Source: Chloroflexota bacterium
GTDB lineage: Bacteria; Chloroflexota; Dehalococcoidia; Bin125
Direction: 5' to 3'
Assembly (NCBI GenBank): GCA_028875225.1
Contig: JAPPFB010000025.1
Coordinates: 50,604-114,603, forward strand
DNA: 64,000 bases
Made by a program: the position numbers and the translations under genes. Below the pieces are notes generated by a model. The model saw only the letters and a list, made by a program, of their open reading frames with translations. It did not search any database and had not been told where the DNA came from. The first letter of the stretch is position 1. Each line of letters begins with the position of its first letter. Positions 32,432-40,867 of this stretch are shown one piece after another.

Positions 32432-32460
32432 AAGTTACGAGACATCAATAAAGATGTCAA
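32432..32460 (-). promoter_or_regulatory. Sigma70-type promoter with overlapping operator-like dyad
   Basis: Minus strand TTGACA-N17-TAACTT; perfect GACATC-N6-GATGTC dyad at 32441-32458 overlaps the -35. Confidence 0.7.
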
Positions 32461-32952
32461 GACGCTCAGCAATGGGCTCGACATTCATACACAAACATAT
32501 GTGTGGGGGGGGGGCACTCATGCGGTTCGCCTCGCGCCGAAATCCATGTTGGACATCTCGCCAGATGGCTCCGCTCAACGAGCAGTGTCGGCAGGTGGGG
32601 GCGGGGGTCTGTTCGGTCAGTTCGGTCCGCACGTTTCTTCGCTGTCTTTTCCCCAGCCCCAACCGTCACCCCCGACACTTTCCTCACCAAAAGAACATCC
32701 GTCCGCATAGAATCACCCAACGACCCGAAACCGGAGACCCCAACATGCCCGCACCCCACCCAATCACCCAATCCGCAACCACCTGGATTCCCCAGGAATC
32801 ACCCGGATCCACCATGGCCAAACCCGCTCTCATCCGGACGAATCTGGACAAATCTGGACTGACCTGGATAGAGCGGCACGCAAAAGGCCGCAAAACCCAG
32901 TCAAAACCAGCGAAAACTGCCCAACCGCCCGTAATCTCGCCCCGAAACAGCC

Positions 32953-33339
32953 CTACGGCTCGATCAACCCGCAGATCGCTCCCGCCGGATCGCGAATCAC
33001 CGCGAACTTGCCCTCGCCCAGCTCCCTCGGCCCGTCCACGATCTCGCCGCCCAGCTCGGTCACCCGCGCCACGCTGGAATCGAGGTCCTCGACATTGATG
33101 TAGACCATCCACACCGGCGGGATGTTGGCGTTCACGCCCCGCGCGTGGCAGACGCCGCCGACCGCCGACTCGCCGTCCGGGCTCATCATCACGTAGTCGT
33201 CGTACTCGCCCATACTCAGCGGCTGCGACTGCCAGCCGGCCACCGCCGAATAGAAGTCGCGGACCTCCTCCGCATTGCCGACCGTCAGGTCCTGCCAGCC
33301 GATTCGCCCGGGCCGCTGATCGGGTGCGTCGTCGCTCAT
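32953..33339 (-). CDS. VOC superfamily protein
   Basis: IGWQDLTVGNAEEVRDFYSAVAGWQSQPLSMGEYDDYVMM; GELGGEIV-type C-terminal repeat; FAVIRDPAGAICGLIEP. Confidence 0.85.
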   Translation of the reverse strand: MSDDAPDQRPGRIGWQDLTVGNAEEVRDFYSAVAGWQSQPLSMGEYDDYVMMSPDGESAVGGVCHARGVNANIPPVWMVYINVEDLDSSVARVTELGGEIVDGPRELGEGKFAVIRDPAGAICGLIEP

Positions 33340-33368
33340 CGGTCGTCCCAACTGCTGAAAATCCGGGG

Positions 33369-33444
33369 TGGTGGAGCCGAGGGGATTCGAACCCCTGACC
33401 TCTGCCGTGCAAGGGCAGCGCTCTCCCAACTGAGCTACGGCCCC
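33369..33444 (-). tRNA. tRNA-Ala (anticodon TGC)
   Basis: GGGGCCGTAGCTCAGTTGGGAGAGCGCTGCCCTTGCACGGCAGAGGTCAGGGGTTCGAATCCCCTCGGCTCCACCA. Confidence 0.96.
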
Positions 33445-33462
33445 GGAAATCTCAGCCTAACG

Positions 33463-34011
33463 CTACGCGCCCGAATCCCGGCTCAGCGCCTTCAGATTCA
33501 GCGGCAGCCCCGCCGCCACGAACCAGACCTCGTCCGCCGCCGAGGCCAGCAGCTGGTTCGCCCGACCCAGCAGGTCGGCATAGTCGCGGCCCAGCTGCGT
33601 CATCGGCACAATCCCCAGCCCGACCTCGTTGCTCACCACGATCCAAGACGCCTCCTGTTCGCCGAACAGATCGAGCAACCAGCTCACCTCAGGCAGCACA
33701 TCCCGCGCGTCCTCCGCGTGCATCATGTTGCTCACCCAAAGCGTCAGGCAATCAAGCAACACGATGTCGTACTCCGACACGACCGGCCGCAGCGCCCCGA
33801 CCAGATCCAGCGGCTCTTCCAGCGTGTCCCACTCCGCCGGCCGGTCGGCCTGGTGGCGGCGAATCCGAGCCGCCATATCGCCATCCCCCGCCTCCGCCGT
33901 CGCGACGAACAGCACCCGCCCATCCCGCCCGCGGTTCTGCGCCAACCGCTGCGCATACGTGCTCTTGCCCGCCCGCCGGCCGCCCAGGATTAGGCTCAGC
34001 GACTTGCCCAT
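33463..34011 (-). CDS. cobU: Adenosylcobinamide kinase / adenosylcobinamide-phosphate guanylyltransferase
   Basis: LILGGRRAGKSTYAQRLAQ; ATAEAGDGDMAARIRRHQADRPAEWDTLEEP; DCLTLWVSNMM; VSNEVGLGIVP. Confidence 0.95.
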   Translation of the reverse strand: MGKSLSLILGGRRAGKSTYAQRLAQNRGRDGRVLFVATAEAGDGDMAARIRRHQADRPAEWDTLEEPLDLVGALRPVVSEYDIVLLDCLTLWVSNMMHAEDARDVLPEVSWLLDLFGEQEASWIVVSNEVGLGIVPMTQLGRDYADLLGRANQLLASAADEVWFVAAGLPLNLKALSRDSGA

Positions 34012-34014
34012 GCG

Positions 34015-34689
34015 CTACTCCTCCATCGACTCCAGGTGGCTCGTGTCGTTCCACAGGTGAAGCACTCCCGAGCCATCGAATCCGCGCACAATTGAGAGGC
34101 TGGCGGTGTTCACATGTACCCGCCAGAAGTACTCGGCGGGCAGATCCAACAAGCAGACGAGCAACGCGCGAAGGCTCCCACCGTGGGCGACGACCAACAG
34201 ATTGTCCCCCTCGCCGTGACGCAGCAGCGCCCGCTCATGGAATCGGCGGACCCGTTCAATCACGTCGTAGGCATTCTCTCCGCCCGGTCCGGCGAAATCC
34301 TCATTCCGGCCCTGCAAGCGGCGCTCCAGTCGCTCGGGAGCCTGCGCCTCAATCTCGGCAATCGTCAAGCCCTCCCACTCGCCGTAGGCAAACTCGCGCA
34401 GTTCCGGCGTCGGCTCGATCTCACAGCCGGACCCGGAGGTGATGAGTTCGGCGGTCTGCATTGTGCGCGAGAGGTCGCTGGCATACGCCGCAGTGAACGG
34501 CGCGTCGCTGAGCCGGTTGCCGAGTGCCGCAGCCTGAGCCCGTCCGTGCTCATTCAGGGGAATGTCGACCTGCCCCTGAATCCGGCCCGTCCGGTTCCAC
34601 TCCGTCTCGCCGTGACGCACCAGGTACCAGGTACAGCCCTCATCCCGGCGAACAGAGACCTGTCGCTGACTCATCGGCGCTCCTACCAC
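34015..34689 (-). CDS. cobC: Histidine phosphatase family protein, likely alpha-ribazole phosphatase by context
   Basis: YLVRHGETEWNRTGRIQGQVDIPLNEHG; AYASDLSRTMQTAEL; VVAHGGSLRAL; inside cobalamin operon. Confidence 0.75.
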   Translation of the reverse strand: MVGAPMSQRQVSVRRDEGCTWYLVRHGETEWNRTGRIQGQVDIPLNEHGRAQAAALGNRLSDAPFTAAYASDLSRTMQTAELITSGSGCEIEPTPELREFAYGEWEGLTIAEIEAQAPERLERRLQGRNEDFAGPGGENAYDVIERVRRFHERALLRHGEGDNLLVVAHGGSLRALLVCLLDLPAEYFWRVHVNTASLSIVRGFDGSGVLHLWNDTSHLESMEE

Positions 34690-35444
34690 AACGCCGAATC
34701 GAACAGCCCGGGCAACGCCGGCGCCAGCGCAACGCCGAGAATCAACGCCGACACTTCACCCAGCTCATTGACCGCTCCATACGTGTCGCCGGTCATGCCG
34801 CCCAGCCTGGAGGCCATCCAACGTCCAACTCCGAGCGCAACTATTGTCACGCCGCCGAACAGCACCAGTCCGCCCGGACCGAGAAACATCCCTGCCGCCA
34901 GTGCTGCAGTCAAAAGTCCAACGCCAATCTGCCACCATCGCCCGCCTTCCTGGAACGAGGAACCCAGCCCCTGCTGCCGGACATACGGGAAAACCGCCAT
35001 CGTCGCCAGCATGCCAAACCTCGACAGGCAGGGAAACACCAGCAACAGCCCGATCCTCGCGGCATCCGGTGTGCTCGCCAGCAGGCTCCACTTGGTCACA
35101 ATCAACGCCGCCCCGCCAATCACCGCGAACGCGCCGACATGCGTATCGCGCAAGATGCGCAACCGATCCTCAGCCGTGTATCCGCCGAACAGACCGTCGC
35201 AGCAGTCGAGGAATCCCTCGGTGTGCAACGCGCGGGTCAGGATCAGCAGCGCCGCGACAAGGAGTGCTCCGACGACGATTGCCGGCAACCCCTCGCGCGC
35301 CGCCGCGTCCAGCCCGACCAGCGCCGCGCCCAGGGCGAGGCCAACCAGCGGAAACCATGCCCGCGTTGTGCTTGTGGGCGTCTCGCCCGGCGATGTGACC
35401 GGAAGGATGGTGAGGAACCCGAACGCGTGCCGCAGACTCCTCAC
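34683..35444 (-). CDS. cobS: Adenosylcobinamide-GDP ribazoletransferase
   Basis: FGFLTILPV; FPLVGLALGA; LHTEGFLDCCDGLFGGYTAEDRLRILRDTHVGAFAV. Confidence 0.94.
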   Translation of the reverse strand: MRSLRHAFGFLTILPVTSPGETPTSTTRAWFPLVGLALGAALVGLDAAAREGLPAIVVGALLVAALLILTRALHTEGFLDCCDGLFGGYTAEDRLRILRDTHVGAFAVIGGAALIVTKWSLLASTPDAARIGLLLVFPCLSRFGMLATMAVFPYVRQQGLGSSFQEGGRWWQIGVGLLTAALAAGMFLGPGGLVLFGGVTIVALGVGRWMASRLGGMTGDTYGAVNELGEVSALILGVALAPALPGLFDSALW

Positions 35445-36520
35445 TGGACCTGGCCGCCATTGTGGCTCGACTCGGAGTCCGAGACGCCGGCCTCCGCGAA
35501 CGTGGCCATCTCATTCAGACTGGCCGCCGCCGCATCGACGATGCCCATCGCCAACACCGCCCCCGTGCCTTCCCCGAGCCGCATGTCGAGCTCGAGCAGC
35601 GGTTTGAGTCCCAGATGTTCCAGCGCGACGCCGTGGCCGCGTTCCGCAGAACGGTGACCGGCGATCAGATAGTCCCGGCTCAGCGGCACGATCGCCTGCG
35701 CGATCAACGCCGCCGCAGCCGTGATGAACCCGTCCAGGACAACCGGCGTCCGTCGAGAGGCCGCGCCCAGCACGACGCCTGCCAGGACCCCTATCTCGAA
35801 CCCGCCCAGTGTGCGCAGCACGTCCACACCATCGGTCGGGTCGGGCTGGTTGACATCGATGGCCCGCGTCACCACGGCAATCTTGCTCGCGAGCTGCTCG
35901 TCGCTGCGAGACGCGCCTCGACCCGTCACCGCTTCCGGCGGACGGCCACAGAGCACCGACACAATCGCGGCGGCAGAGGTCGTGTTGCCGATCCCCATCT
36001 CTCCAATGCCGATGACGTCGTCATACGCCGCGGCGGCGCGTGCAATCTTGGCCCCCGCGTCAAGCGCCGCCTCTGCCTGTTCCAGGCTCATCGCCGGCCC
36101 TTCGGCAATGTTCTCCGTTCCGAATCCGAGACGCACCGAGACCAACGAGTCGGACGGTCCCACCGGCACGGCGACGCCCGCGTCAACGATGGTCAGCTCG
36201 ACCCCTGCGCGCTGTGCAAACACATTGACCGCCGCCCCGCCTTCGAGGAAGTTCTGCACCATCTGCGCCGTGACCTCCTGCGGATAGCTGCTCACGCCGC
36301 TCGACGCGACACCGTGGTCGCCGGCCGCGAGGATGAGCTGCTTGCGGTAGGCGCGCGGCCGCTCGTCGCCCTGCATCCCGGCCAGCAGGATCGAGAGCTC
36401 TTCCAGCCGTCCCAGGCTGCCGGGCGGCTTCGTCAGTTGCCGCTGGCGCCGCTCCGCCGCAGCCATCGCTTCGCGATCAAGCGGTTCGATGATCCGCAGA
36501 ATGTCGTCGAGCATGATCAT
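35441..36520 (-). CDS. cobT: Nicotinate-nucleotide--dimethylbenzimidazole phosphoribosyltransferase
   Basis: LTKPPGSLGRLEELSILLAGMQG; AAGDHGVASSGVSSYPQEVTAQMV; IGEMGIGNTTSAAAI; GLKPLLELDMRLGEGTGAVLAM. Confidence 0.96.
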   Translation of the reverse strand: MIMLDDILRIIEPLDREAMAAAERRQRQLTKPPGSLGRLEELSILLAGMQGDERPRAYRKQLILAAGDHGVASSGVSSYPQEVTAQMVQNFLEGGAAVNVFAQRAGVELTIVDAGVAVPVGPSDSLVSVRLGFGTENIAEGPAMSLEQAEAALDAGAKIARAAAAYDDVIGIGEMGIGNTTSAAAIVSVLCGRPPEAVTGRGASRSDEQLASKIAVVTRAIDVNQPDPTDGVDVLRTLGGFEIGVLAGVVLGAASRRTPVVLDGFITAAAALIAQAIVPLSRDYLIAGHRSAERGHGVALEHLGLKPLLELDMRLGEGTGAVLAMGIVDAAAASLNEMATFAEAGVSDSESSHNGGQVQ

Positions 36521-36538
36521 CTGAACGGCCCGCGCTCT

Positions 36539-37132
36539 CTAGAACTCGATCCCTGGCTGCGCCTTGATTCCCTGCTCTTCGTATGGATGTTTGATCAGCT
36601 TCATCTCCGTGACCAGGTCCGCAAAATCGATCAGCTCCTGCGGCGCGTAGCGACCGGTGATAATCACGTGCATGGACTCAGGCCGACGCCGCAGTGTGTC
36701 GATCACGTCCTCAACCGCAATCCACCCGTAGTGCATCGCATAGGTGAACTCGTCCAGCACGATGATGTCCTCGTCGCCGTGCAGGATCGCCTCCCGGCAT
36801 CGCTTCCACTGCTCAATCGCCAGCGCTGTGGTTTCGTCCATGTCTTTGGACAGCCAGGTGAAGCCGTCGCCGAGCGACTCGATCTCCAGGCCAATCTTCT
36901 GCGCGGCCCGATGCTCGCCGAACCTCGCGGTCGAGTGCTTGATGAACTGGAACATGCGCACATTGAAGTCGCGTCCCCAGGCGCGGAAGAGCACTCCGAG
37001 CGCCGCCGTGGTCTTGCCCTTGCCATCGCCCGTATTGACGATCACCAGTCCCTGTCGGCGTCGAGGACCGACAGTTGCGGGCGTCGTCGGGCGATCGCTC
37101 GGGTCGTTAGCGGGCGGCACTGGTCGCCTCAC
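36539..37132 (-). CDS. cobO: Cob(I)yrinic acid a,c-diamide adenosyltransferase (CobO/BtuR type)
   Basis: VNTGDGKGKTTAALGVLFRAWG; MFQFIKH; DIIVLDEFTYAMHYGW; GRYAPQELIDFADLVTEM; GTG start near 37132 inferred. Confidence 0.93.
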   Translation of the reverse strand: MRRPVPPANDPSDRPTTPATVGPRRRQGLVIVNTGDGKGKTTAALGVLFRAWGRDFNVRMFQFIKHSTARFGEHRAAQKIGLEIESLGDGFTWLSKDMDETTALAIEQWKRCREAILHGDEDIIVLDEFTYAMHYGWIAVEDVIDTLRRRPESMHVIITGRYAPQELIDFADLVTEMKLIKHPYEEQGIKAQPGIEF

Positions 37133-38015
37133 TCGCTCCGACCGGCGTCGATGCTGTGGACAGGGCTGAAACCGATTCCTGAGCGATTCCAGGCTCTGTC
37201 GCAGGATTTCCCGCTGGCGCAATCAAGCTCACCGCCAGCGCGCCGGTCACCGGTTCTCGATAGATCGCCGACTCGACGCCGAACGCCAATTCGATCATCT
37301 CTGGCGTCAGCACGTCCTCAGGGAGACCATCCGCCATGACACGTCCCTCTGCGAGCAGGACCAACCGATCGCAGAACCGAGCCGCCAGGTTGAGATCGTG
37401 AATCGCCGCAATGGCCGTCAAGCCGTCGTCGACCAGCTGGCGGACCAATGTCAGGATCTTCAATTGGTGGAGGATGTCGAGGTTCGAGGTCGGTTCGTCG
37501 AGCAGCAGGATCTGCGGCTGTTGCGCCACGGCGCGGGCGAGAAAGACGCGTTGGCGCTCTCCCCCCGACAATGTCTCGATCGTGCGGGTTTCGAACTGGT
37601 CGGTTTCTGTCAGGCGCATCGCCTGCCGAGCAATTCGATCGTCGGCCGAACCCTCGACCTGGAAGCGGCCCAGATGGGGATAGCGGCCCATGAGCACGAG
37701 TTCGAAGGCGGTGAAGCCCTGCGTGTACGGCGCAATCTGCGGCACCAATGCCAGGAGCTCGGCGACATCCCTCGTTGGCAAAGATTTCAGATCCGCGCCG
37801 TGAAGCGAAACCGAGCCTTCCTGACAGCTCAGCACGTTCGAGACTGCTCGCAGCAACGTCGACTTTCCCGCGCCGTTCGGACCGATCAGCCCGACAAACT
37901 GGCCCGGGTCCGCGCTGACATCGACTTGGTCCAGCAGTGTCGCCGCTTCGACGCTGAAGCTCAGCGACCGGGCCTCGACCGCTGGGATCCGGCCATTGCG
38001 CTCACTCATTGACAA
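37107..38015 (-). CDS. btuD: Cobalamin/iron-siderophore-type ABC transporter ATP-binding protein
   Basis: IGPNGAGKSTLLRAVSNVL; ETLSGGERQRVFLARAVAQQPQILLLDEPTSNLD. Confidence 0.92.
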   Translation of the reverse strand: MSMSERNGRIPAVEARSLSFSVEAATLLDQVDVSADPGQFVGLIGPNGAGKSTLLRAVSNVLSCQEGSVSLHGADLKSLPTRDVAELLALVPQIAPYTQGFTAFELVLMGRYPHLGRFQVEGSADDRIARQAMRLTETDQFETRTIETLSGGERQRVFLARAVAQQPQILLLDEPTSNLDILHQLKILTLVRQLVDDGLTAIAAIHDLNLAARFCDRLVLLAEGRVMADGLPEDVLTPEMIELAFGVESAIYREPVTGALAVSLIAPAGNPATEPGIAQESVSALSTASTPVGASEATSAAR

Positions 38016-38033
38016 CTCCTCGCAATCGCCCGC

Positions 38034-39206
38034 TCACAGCGAGTAGACCTGTCGCTTGTTCTTGATCAACAGGAAGATGAAGAACGGCGCGCCGACGAAC
38101 GCCGTCAGAATGCCCACACGGAACTCGGCCGGCTGGATCACGGTCCGCGCCACCGTGTCGGCCAGGATCACGAAGGCAGCGCCGCCGAGCGCGCTCATCG
38201 GGATCAGGACACGATTGTCCGGTCCCAGGATCAGGCGCAGGGTGTGCGGCACTACCAGTCCCACAAATGCGATGGTTCCGCTGACTGCCACCGCCGCCCC
38301 GGTGGCCAGGGCAGCGGCGAGCAGCATCGTCAGACGAGTCGCGCCGACCCGCACGCCCATCGAACGGGCTTCATCGTCACCCAGCATCAGCAGGTTCAGA
38401 TCACGGGCCAGCAACAGCAACACCGCCGTGCTGCCCAGGATCAGCGGACCGGCAATCCGCACGTGCTCCCATGATCGAGCGTCCAACCCGCCGACCAGCC
38501 AGAACAGGATCTCGCGCAGCGCCGCATTGTCCGGCAGGACGATGATGATCGCCGAGACGATCGCGCCCAGGAACGCATTGACCGCGACGCCCGCCAGCAG
38601 CAGCGTCGCCATTGAGAAGTGTCCCCCCACCACGGCCACTCCGTAGACCAGGAGCGCTGCGCCCATCGCGCCGACAAAGGCGAACACGGGCAATGCCAGA
38701 AAGAAGAGCCCCGTCAGCCCGGCGGCGATTGCGACGACGGCGCCCAGCGCTCCTCCGGCCGAGACGCCAATGATGCCCGGGTCGGCCATCGGATTGCGGA
38801 ACAGGCCCTGCATTGCCGCTCCGGCGACGCCGAGGGCCATGCCCACTGCGGTTGCGACGACGATTCTGGGCAGGCGGATCTGGTCAATCACGAGCTGCTC
38901 GGTGCGGCTGAACTCGGGCACGTCGAATCCGATCGCCGACAGCGCGATCCAGGCAACGTGACTGACCGGAACGTCAACCGGTCCCAGGCTCAGCGAGATC
39001 AGACCGATGACCAGGACGAGCAACAGCAGGAGCGACAGACCAAGCGCCAGCCGCGTGGTCACGCCCATCTGTCGGTAGCCGCGCAATGATTGGATGCCCG
39101 AGAGCAAGGAAACGCCTCCAGCGGCTCCGCTGGAGGATTGGTATTCGACCTGCTCGGAACGTGCGCCCGGAGATCGAGGGACCTCTCTGAAGCGGAGAGT
39201 TGTCAC
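38034..39206 (-). CDS. btuC: FecCD/BtuC-family ABC transporter permease (start uncertain: GTG 39206 or ATG 39068)
   Basis: Multi-TM; RLPRIVVATAVGMALGVAGAAMQGLFRNPMADPGIIGVSAGGALGAVVAI; GTIAFVGLVVPHTLRLILGPDNRVL. Confidence 0.92.
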   Translation of the reverse strand: MTTLRFREVPRSPGARSEQVEYQSSSGAAGGVSLLSGIQSLRGYRQMGVTTRLALGLSLLLLLVLVIGLISLSLGPVDVPVSHVAWIALSAIGFDVPEFSRTEQLVIDQIRLPRIVVATAVGMALGVAGAAMQGLFRNPMADPGIIGVSAGGALGAVVAIAAGLTGLFFLALPVFAFVGAMGAALLVYGVAVVGGHFSMATLLLAGVAVNAFLGAIVSAIIIVLPDNAALREILFWLVGGLDARSWEHVRIAGPLILGSTAVLLLLARDLNLLMLGDDEARSMGVRVGATRLTMLLAAALATGAAVAVSGTIAFVGLVVPHTLRLILGPDNRVLIPMSALGGAAFVILADTVARTVIQPAEFRVGILTAFVGAPFFIFLLIKNKRQVYSL

Positions 39207-39210
39207 CTCT

Positions 39211-39425
39211 CGCCCAGGCAGGTCTCCTGGCTCGCGGGTGGATGCTGCGCTGGACCCTTCCCATCGACGTCACGTCAGTCGACAGTGGGTGTCAGCTCTC
39301 CGTTCTGCCCATACCGCCCAACCTGGCGGCGCGGGCCCCGCTTACAGTGGCGCTACCGCGTCGGAGTTTCACCGACTTCCCTATTCTCCCGGGACGGGCA
39401 CCTGGACGAAGTTTGCTGCCCGAAG
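39211..39425 (-). promoter_or_regulatory. Cobalamin riboswitch
   Basis: Minus strand AATAGGGAAGTCGGTGAAACTCCGACGCGGTAGCGCCACTGTAAGCGGGG ... GCGAGCCAGGAGACCTGCCTGGGCG, characteristic B12-box elements directly upstream of btuC. Confidence 0.93.
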
Positions 39426-39512
39426 CCTAGCACCGGCACTCAACGGCGAACAAGCACGCTGAATGTAGGGTTTGGTGCGTCAGGAATTCGTCGGGAAGCG
39501 GCGCAGTGGCGG

Positions 39513-39588
<76 letters not shown>

Positions 39589-39635
39589 ACGCAGATGCCG
39601 GACGAGATCAGCGTACAACCGCCGTCGTTCGCGGT

Positions 39636-40157
39636 TCAATCAACGGCTTCATCTGCCGGCAGCAGTCCGTCTGGCAGGTCGACGGTCATCGTGCCCGCCC
39701 CGAGGTCGACGTCGACCACCACGTCGCGCAGCGCAGGCACCAGCAGGTCCCGCCGCTCGCCCCGGTCGACGATGTAGACGTCATTGGCGCCCGTCTGCAA
39801 CACCTCGCGGATTGTTCCCAGTTCCGCCCCGTCCCCGCCGACCACGCGCAGACCCTCGATCTCGTCCAGGTACCAGAACGATTCACCCTCGCTTGGTCGT
39901 TCCTCCTCGGGAATCTCGATCAGCTCGCCGCGCAGCGATTCGGCCGACTCAAGGTCGGCCACGCCGTCGATGAACAGGTACACGCGCCCCTTTTGCCAGT
40001 TGCTGCTCTCGACGGTTCGAGGAGCGCCGTCGATGAACACGCGAGCGCCGCGATCGAACCGCTGGGGAAAGTCGGTCAGCGGCAGGACCTTGATTTCGCC
40101 TTTGAGTCCGCGCGGTCGCTCGACCAGTCCGACTGCGCGATAGCCCGCGCGTGGCAT
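39636..40157 (-). CDS. rimM: Ribosome maturation factor RimM
   Basis: VGLVERPRGLKGEIKVLPLTDFPQRF; LRGELIEIPEEERP; FWYLDEIEGLRVVGGDGAELGTIREVLQTGANDVYIV. Confidence 0.94.
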   Translation of the reverse strand: MPRAGYRAVGLVERPRGLKGEIKVLPLTDFPQRFDRGARVFIDGAPRTVESSNWQKGRVYLFIDGVADLESAESLRGELIEIPEEERPSEGESFWYLDEIEGLRVVGGDGAELGTIREVLQTGANDVYIVDRGERRDLLVPALRDVVVDVDLGAGTMTVDLPDGLLPADEAVD

Positions 40158-40203
40158 CCGCTCTTCGGTTTGTGAACGTCCGAGCCGAAAGGCCATCGCC
40201 GAA

Positions 40204-40431
40204 TCAGCGGATGTCGAGCGATGTGTCGACCGCGCGAGCGTGGCCCGCGACCGAGAGCAACGTGCGCATCGCGGTGGCCAGTCGTCCTTCGCGGCCGATG
40301 ATCCGCCCCATATCACCCTCGTGCACGTACAGATGCACGGCGACATGATCGCCGTTCTGCAGCCGCTCGACGCGCACCGCGTCGGGCTCATCGACCATCC
40401 ACTTGGCCACGTACTCGATGAAGTCTTCCAT
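40204..40431 (-). CDS. khpA: KH-domain RNA-binding protein (KhpA/YlqC)
   Basis: MEDFIEYVAKWMVDEPDAV; VHEGDMGRIIGREGRLATAMRTLL. Confidence 0.92.
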   Translation of the reverse strand: MEDFIEYVAKWMVDEPDAVRVERLQNGDHVAVHLYVHEGDMGRIIGREGRLATAMRTLLSVAGHARAVDTSLDIR

Positions 40432-40442
40432 GACGCCGCTCG

Positions 40443-40766
40443 CTACTCGGAAGCCGCGCTGGCTTGCGCCTGAGCCGCGGCCCGCTTGGCGTCGGCGCGC
40501 TTGCTGCGCGGCTTCGGCTGCCACGGCTCGATCAGGTCCTCTTTGGCCAGGAATCGATGCACCGTCTCGCTCGGCCTGGCCCCGTGAGAGAGCCAGTGCT
40601 TGACCCGTTCGGCGTCAATGTTGAACGTCGCCGGCTCGGTCAGCGGATCGTAGTAGCCCAGGTTCTCGACGAATCGTCCGTCGCGCGGCTTGCGCGAATC
40701 CTGGACGACCACCCGATAAAACGGTCGTCCCTTGCGCCCGTGCCGGGCCAATCGAATTTTCAGCAT
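40443..40766 (-). CDS. rpsP: 30S ribosomal protein S16
   Basis: MLKIRLARHGRKGRPFYRVVVQDSRKPRDGRFVENLGYYDP. Confidence 0.96.
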   Translation of the reverse strand: MLKIRLARHGRKGRPFYRVVVQDSRKPRDGRFVENLGYYDPLTEPATFNIDAERVKHWLSHGARPSETVHRFLAKEDLIEPWQPKPRSKRADAKRAAAQAQASAASE

Positions 40767-40867
40767 CTGTTCAGCTCTGCCTGCGTTTCGCTCGTCGGTA
40801 TGGATCCAGCGTAGTGCCAACCCAGCATCCGCGCTGTCGCATCAGCCACCTCCGGTCGCGCGCACCG

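Noticed and set aside
32256-33098. 280-aa plus-strand ORF, including a possible ATG at about 32744 with SD-like GGAG
   Set aside because: Crosses the TIR-like 5' end, the promoter region and an antisense stretch of the VOC gene; low-complexity Pro/Arg/Ser translation. The short N-terminal part could be a real peptide but I cannot support it
33145-33993. 282-aa plus-strand ORF
   Set aside because: Spans the tRNA-Ala and the antisense of cobU and VOC
35462-37339. 625-aa plus-strand ORF
   Set aside because: Antisense to cobT and cobO, which have clear family motifs; Arg/His/Asp-rich translation typical of an antisense frame in GC-rich DNA
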